The notes below the pieces were generated by a model that was given only the letters and a program-made list of their open reading frames with translations, was not told where the DNA came from and made no database searches. From Thamnaconus septentrionalis (taxonomy: Eukaryota > Chordata > Actinopteri > Tetraodontiformes > Monacanthidae), in contig CM020508.1 of NCBI GenBank assembly GCA_009823395.1, positions 6,294,515-6,358,514 of the forward strand: a DNA stretch of 64,000 nucleotides. Direction: 5' to 3'. The translations under genes were made by a program, and so were the position numbers. Of the stretch, positions 58,301-64,000 are shown piece by piece (position 1 is the stretch's first letter; every line of letters starts with the position of its first letter).

Positions 58301-60550
58301 AATATAAGAAAGAGTCAGGCCGGCAAAGGTAAGAACCGCAATGCTGCTGTGTCTGCTTCGCAACTGTTATTTGGTTTTAGCTCAAACACCAAAACAGTTT
58401 GTTGAGATGTTCCCACACATACACACCGCATTGTGCTCCTCTGTTTACAGGCAACAAAATGACAGCGACAGATTGTCATCACGAGGAAAGTTGTACAACA
58501 CTTGTTGAGTAGCTGAGGTTATTTACATTGTTGTTTACTTGTGTGACATTTAACCAACACCTTTGGCTGAGAAGCGGCATGGCCAAACATGTATCAGTGC
58601 CATGTCTGCATTACCGCAACTTCAAAATTGGAAGGAGTTTCTCTTTCTGGGTGATTTCACATTTCATGTGTAGTGTCAAATGTGACAAATGCTGGGAAGC
58701 AACATCATTGTTGCAATTAAGTTGGCTGATGCTGTACTTTTTATCCATTAGCGTTAACCATAAAATCGACACAGGCCATGGGTAAGATTGTGTAGCGTGT
58801 AATATGACAGGTAAAAAAAAACACACTTTCAGTGAATACACACCTATATGTCTATACAGTGTGTTGTCGTTTGGCCTCGTACTCAATGCACTCGTGACGA
58901 ATAGAAGTGTACAGATGGAGACACATAGCTGCAGCTGTTTGTTCTGAACTCATGGAGTTGCAGAGTCAATACTTCTAGTTCAAAGGCTGCACATGAACTA
59001 GTACAAGAAGCTGGAGGAGCCCTGCAGCAAGCACATCGAGACACCCCCGATGAGGCACGGCAGTATGTGTACCACGGGTTCTCACAACGTGGCGTGCCAT
59101 AGTGTGAAATGTGCACTGACAAACACATCACTCTCATCGCCGTGACTGGCGATGAAGCCAAATCATAAAAAAAATAAAATTAAAAAAAAAAAAATGGACG
59201 AAGAGTCAACCAGCTGCAGTTAAGAGTCTTGTGTTTTCATCGTCTCCGTCAATAAACCATCTAATAATGGCTGAGGGCCCCTCAGCTCTGAACCTGAGTG
59301 ACAACATCCACAGGTTTGATTCTGGTCGATCCACTTGCTGACTGGCTCATTGCCAGTCACGTCTGTTTTCCTGCTCGTCTACCAGTCAAACGTTCAAGCA
59401 GAACACAGGAAACTGGTGGAGGGAGGGCGTTTGCCTCTGACACTCTTGCCTCAGACTTTCTTGGCTAGTAAACACAAGTCAGTAGTATTTTTTTGTCTTT
59501 TTGCAAGATCACATGATTAAAACAGGTAATGCCGTTTATTTTTCTAAATCCCACCAGCAGGTGGGCCATATCTATCAATGAAAACAACACTTCTAAAAGG
59601 TGCTGCGTGTGTGTGTAATATTCACCTCGGATATCACATGACTCATCAAGGCAGTTGACAATCGCATAAGAACAATCTACTAGAAAAAATGACACTGAAA
59701 CAGAAAAATCTGAATGAAAAGTGAACACGCCCAGTGAGTCACACAAACACTGTGTTGAGTCTCAGCAAGCTCCATGACGCAGTGGGAAAATTTATGCTTG
59801 CTCTGTTCTGTGTGACAAGTTAAGGATGCAGACCTCAGCGCTGCTTTCTAGAACGGTCTAAATACACATAACACAGCGTTGGGATACAATCTTACAATTT
59901 GGTTCAAGCTCAAACTAAAAATATGAGAAAAAAGACCTGAGGTCAGTTTCGAGTCCCTTTTGTTTGATGGAGACATCTTGGAAAGTCACTTTCCGTGGCA
60001 GGCTTTACTACACATTCCCACCCTGAAAAACACTGTCTTACTTTGATGGTAAATTACATTTACGGGGATTATGAGGAAATGGAATAGTGACTGGCAAAAA
60101 ATTACCATCAGCCAAATCTCTGAAATAACATCATCACAGCCAGACTGACAGTGGACATTCAGATTGTAATTCCCCCATTCCACCAAAAAATGCACTTGGA
60201 AATGAGTGCAAATAGAGACGCACAACTTCTTTGTGACAAATAACAAATAAATATTATTTGAAAACACCAGCTGTACAAATATATATTAAAGAGAATGTAT
60301 TTTCAATTTTACACTATACAGAAAACATGTTAAAAATCTAAAGACAAACTGTAGATCATCTGTCCAATCTGGCTACAGAAACTAAGAATGACATTGGAAG
60401 TTGGCAACATAAAAACCGATCATTGAAATCACATTCACTGTCTTTGAATGTCATGATGAGTTTGCAGTGTCCAAGCTCATCCACAGGAAGAAAATCAGTG
60501 CTGCAGTGTGTTGGGCCTTGAACTTACAATATATGTATACCTCAGCAAAG
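55320..60550. other. No gene recognised between scamp4 and the semaphorin
   Basis: About 5 kb. Several open stretches of 70-116 codons occur on both strands (for example 56244-56515 and 56998-57340, minus), but none has a convincing acceptor and donor or a recognisable domain. It will include the 3' UTR of the semaphorin gene at its right end. Confidence 0.5.
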
Positions 60551-63500
60551 TCAAATCTCTGACTCATCATTTATATAGCCAAGTCCATCCAGGGTTGAAA
60601 TGTTGGGCATCGGCATTGAGAGTTGCCCTCCGTTCCCTTTGAAGTCAACAGCAGAGTGATTATTATTGGCATTGAGCGGCCTCACAGACTGCGGCCCATG
60701 GCGCCTTTTCTCTGACGTTCTGTTCTGGATGTGCATGTATTCAACAGACTGCCTTTCCACTTGACTTTGGCTGGTGCTCTGTGCCAACTTGAGACATCGT
60801 AAGTGCCCTTTACTCCAGGTCCAAATAACCACCATCATCAAAGAGAAACACGTCAGTGACAGCAGAATCACTGCCACCTCGAAACCAGTCATCCTGTTGC
60901 TTTGAGTCTCGGCCAAAAGGTCCCCACCATCCTGGTTTGAGATCGAGCTGGTTTTTGTTGTGTTCGTGCCATAAGAGTCAAAGAATTTTGTGAAACCATT
61001 ACTAGGAGTAGTGGTTCTGCCCACTGAGGACAGCTGGAGTTGATAAGCTCCCACGGTCCTGTTGTGTATTCTACCAGCTGTTTGCTCCACTGAGTCACAA
61101 ATGTACAGGCCAGCGTCTGATGTAGAGGCACTGACAATGAGGAGGCCCCAGTTGTAGATGTAGTATTTGTCATTAGGGCAAAGCGTTTGTCCAGAATGCC
61201 GCCAATGCACCTCTGCCAAGTTGGAGTGGGCCTGGCACAGCAGCTGGATGTTATTCCCTGGAACTAGGACCAAGTTCACTGCCATCACCGGATCTGTAAA
61301 AATAACACAACAAAACAAGGTTTTTCAATGTATGGATAATGGGCACTACTCTGGAAAGGCAGCCCATCAAAGGTCTTGTAGGTATGTACCTGGCTGAGGG
61401 CACTGAGTGGAGTCTCCCTCCTTCAGACTCTGCAGTGCAGTATTTGATACACCAGTGACTGAGGAGCACTGCTTTGTGGCCAAGTCCCAGGCACAGTAAG
61501 GATCCCTGGCCAAGACACAGTCCACACAGGTGGCATGGCGGCTGCAGTTACTGACCGGCATCTGGACAGCACCAAACTCTGAACCTGCATAGATTTGACC
61601 CTAAAGTGGGCGCATCAACAACAACAAAACAAATATTAGCAGTTAAGCTTACCAGACTAGCCAGAGCTTGTGAATGAATACAGTCGAGTCAATTGTTATT
61701 CGGTCAAATCATGACAGCACTGACTGCACAAAAAAAGACAACAGCACGTTGCCACTGTTTCCTGTACTGTGTTACCTTGCTCTCGGAGAGGCGGAGGGTG
61801 CTGATTGGCACAGGCTCTTCATACAACTGAATCTCTTCAATGATGAACATCTCCCCACCGTAGTTTACAGCCTTGTTGACATAGCCGTTTTCTAGGAGAT
61901 GGCAAAAGAAAAAAAAAATCTAAATGTTGGGGTAAAAACTCCATTTAAAAATGAAAATACATTAGTAAACCACTTAACTGCTGCAGCACTGCAGAATATT
62001 AAGAGGTGTCTACAGGTAATATGTGTAGCACTCGTGAGACAATAAAGCTAAGAAGGACAGTGGTCAATAAATTAAAGGAAGAGACTGTGGTCACTCAACA
62101 GCTGAGTGCAACTCAGTGCTGAGTGTTTGAGATGAGTAAATGGTTAAACGAAGGGGACTCTTCTTCCTCCGCCAACACATCCGTTGGCAGGGGCGTTTCT
62201 CCTCGAGTTTGTCCTTTTCCTGTCCAGGTGCCCTTTCCTTCTCCTTCTCCTTCATCTATCACACTCTTCAGGCGTCAACTGCTTCTATTGGCCGAAGCCA
62301 TCAGAGGGGTTAAGTCGAAACCACGACCCCTCCCTGCATACAAACAATAGCCAATTGGACAGGAGTTCATCCCATATAAACTCCATATGGGGCCTCTCCC
62401 TTGGGAGGTCACCGGGAGACTTTCCTTCTTGGTTCAACTGGGATTGCTCCTCTGGACAAACAACGGGAAATCCATGGACATGATTGCTTGTTTTTTCAAT
62501 ATTAAATCTTCTAGAACTTAGCACTTTTATACGACGTCTTCTTGAAAAGACGTCAAAAACAAAAATCAAGCCAGCTGGTCCTCATGTATTACTTCTTCAA
62601 ATCCAACCAATAAGATACATCTATTATTATTTTGAAAAAAGAAAAGAAAAGAAAGAAACGTCATGTACTCCTGCTCGGCCGGAAACCATATCCTGGGCTG
62701 GCACTGTCAGATAGTCACTTTTGGGCACGACAGCGCCACCATTAACTTTGCTTTTCTGTCTTCTTTTTGTGTACTCATTGACCTCCCTGACCTCCCTGAC
62801 ACGACCCAAGATGATGCTTTCGATTCACAGTTCTCGCAAGTGTTAGTGTCCTGTTGTACATAATGCTTCTTTCGCTTTAGTGTTGAGTCGGCTCAACACT
62901 GTCTGTCTTGGTCTTGTCACCCTTGGTTATGGTAGGGCTTGAACATAAGCTTAAAATATAGGAATGTATCTTTATGGGTTACTTTGAATTAAAAAGACCC
63001 CCCCCCTCTCCCCCCTCCCCTTTCCCACACAGAGTACGCTCAATCTTACCTGTGCCAACAAACATGACGCTATAATTCTGTCCATCTAGTGCCATAATGC
63101 AGTCCACCACAATCCGTGTCAGCAAGGGTCCCTTCACTACCAGCAGTGGCCCTGCTGTCATTGGCTGAACAGCCTCATCCATGAGTTGATGGTCCCTGAT
63201 GAATTGAAGGGTTTTGTCAGGAAGGTCTTGAGAGCTATTCATCCCCATGTTGCGTGCCACATTATCGATGCACTGAGAAGAAGAATGAGGAAAAAAAAAA
63301 ATTTGATCAGGATCTTATTTGATCTCTACCTTGCAAATTGCCAAAATCTTTATGGATTTGGCTGCATAGTTTGCAGACTCACCGCTCCTGGTCGAGGAAC
63401 TGGCACCTCTCCAGCATGCATCACCCACTTGGTGTGGGATGTCTCTAACACAACGGATGTCTTAAACTTGCCCTCATTGAAAATATCCTGAATGGCAGAC

Positions 63501-64000
63501 ACACTGTACGCGCACACTAAGGACGTCTGGGACAAGCTCCTGTGACACATAAAAAACATATTTTAAAACAACCAACCTCCTCTATCTGTGTATCTAATCA
63601 CCCAAGACATGGTCTTGAAGGCAGCAGGATGAGATATGATTATTGAAGAAATTGAATAGAAAAAACTTTGAGTTACATGATTTGTTGTCAATGATGTCAA
63701 AATATTAATACATGCTGTGGTTTCATCTACTAACTTAAAATTATACTCATCAATCTTAAAGGAGGAGTCCACTTGCAAGGACTGACCTGATCAATGAAAA
63801 AATTACACCTTTTTTTTCATGATTAATCTCAAATCATGTAGACAGTTTTATAACAAGTGTTGACTGTTCAGCCGTTTTTTTTTTTTTTTATGTTACTGCA
63901 CACTTACGCTCCTTCCACACCCACAGTGCTACAGGATTTCACTGTGACTACTTACGATGGGGGAGTAAACACAGCGTAGAAGACGCTCTTCCTCCAGTCG
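60551..64000 (-). CDS. Class 4 semaphorin, C-terminal half (gene continues past the right edge)
   Basis: Transmembrane semaphorin, a plexin ligand for cell guidance and immune signalling. Exons seen (minus): 63956-64000 (cut by the window edge), 63383-63539, 63050-63272, 61776-61891, 61390-61600, 60551-61293, giving about 498 residues in phase. In order: later part of the sema domain ([42 protein letters not shown]), a PSI domain ([21 protein letters not shown]), one Ig-like domain with paired Cys (LLCQ and YICD), a membrane segment ([21 protein letters not shown]) and a roughly 90-residue cytoplasmic tail ending NDESEI. The sema-PSI-Ig-TM order and sequence fit class 4. Which member is unclear; a fish sema4e-like gene is possible, so no symbol is given. 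Confidence 0.88.
61892..63049 (-). other. Semaphorin intron
   Basis: About 1.2 kb between sema-domain exons. No repeat family or further exon was recognised; a C-rich run lies at 62999-63021 near the donor. Confidence 0.6.

Noticed and set aside
58971..59094. Plus-strand frame reading HELVQEAGGALQQAHRDTP-like sequence.
   Set aside because: It is about 40 codons, ends in a stop, has no start or splice context, and no family could be named.

Overview
The window is ray-finned fish (teleost) nuclear DNA. It has multi-exon vertebrate genes with short GT-AG introns, many CA/TG microsatellites, and fragments of repeats that are common in fish genomes. There is no bacterial, viral, CRISPR or operon content. 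All exon boundaries were read by eye from splice signals and protein similarity. For four genes the exon lengths add up to a clean open reading frame: uap1 (506 aa), ubxn6 (440 aa), chaf1a (896 aa) and scamp4 (233 aa).

Layout. About 1-14.7 kb, minus strand: ddr2, a collagen-receptor tyrosine kinase, in 16 recognised exons. About 14.7-26.8 kb: no gene recognised; it holds the ddr2 upstream region, microsatellites and a CpG-rich block near 22.6-23.1 kb. About 26.7-34.6 kb, minus: uap1, UDP-GlcNAc pyrophosphorylase. About 35.5-39.5 kb, plus: ubxn6, a p97/VCP cofactor, divergent from uap1. About 41.2-50.1 kb, minus: chaf1a, the large subunit of chromatin assembly factor 1, tail-to-tail with ubxn6. 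About 51.3-55.3 kb, plus: scamp4, a four-pass vesicle protein, divergent from chaf1a. About 55.3-60.5 kb: no gene recognised. About 60.5-64 kb, minus: the C-terminal half of a class 4 semaphorin that runs off the right edge.

These genes are not one pathway. The main interest is order: ddr2-uap1 corresponds to human 1q23, while ubxn6-chaf1a and scamp4 correspond to human 19p13.3, and the two blocks meet at about 34.6-35.5 kb. Two divergent gene pairs probably share promoter regions. Mobile DNA includes two terminal-inverted-repeat elements inside chaf1a introns (one with a remnant that looks like a Myb/SANT-type transposon protein), two hAT-like ends, two retroposon tails, and an unnamed repeat present three times in and near ddr2. 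The most unusual coding observation is a one-base frame break in the ddr2 signal-peptide exon. I found no convincing undescribed biological system.
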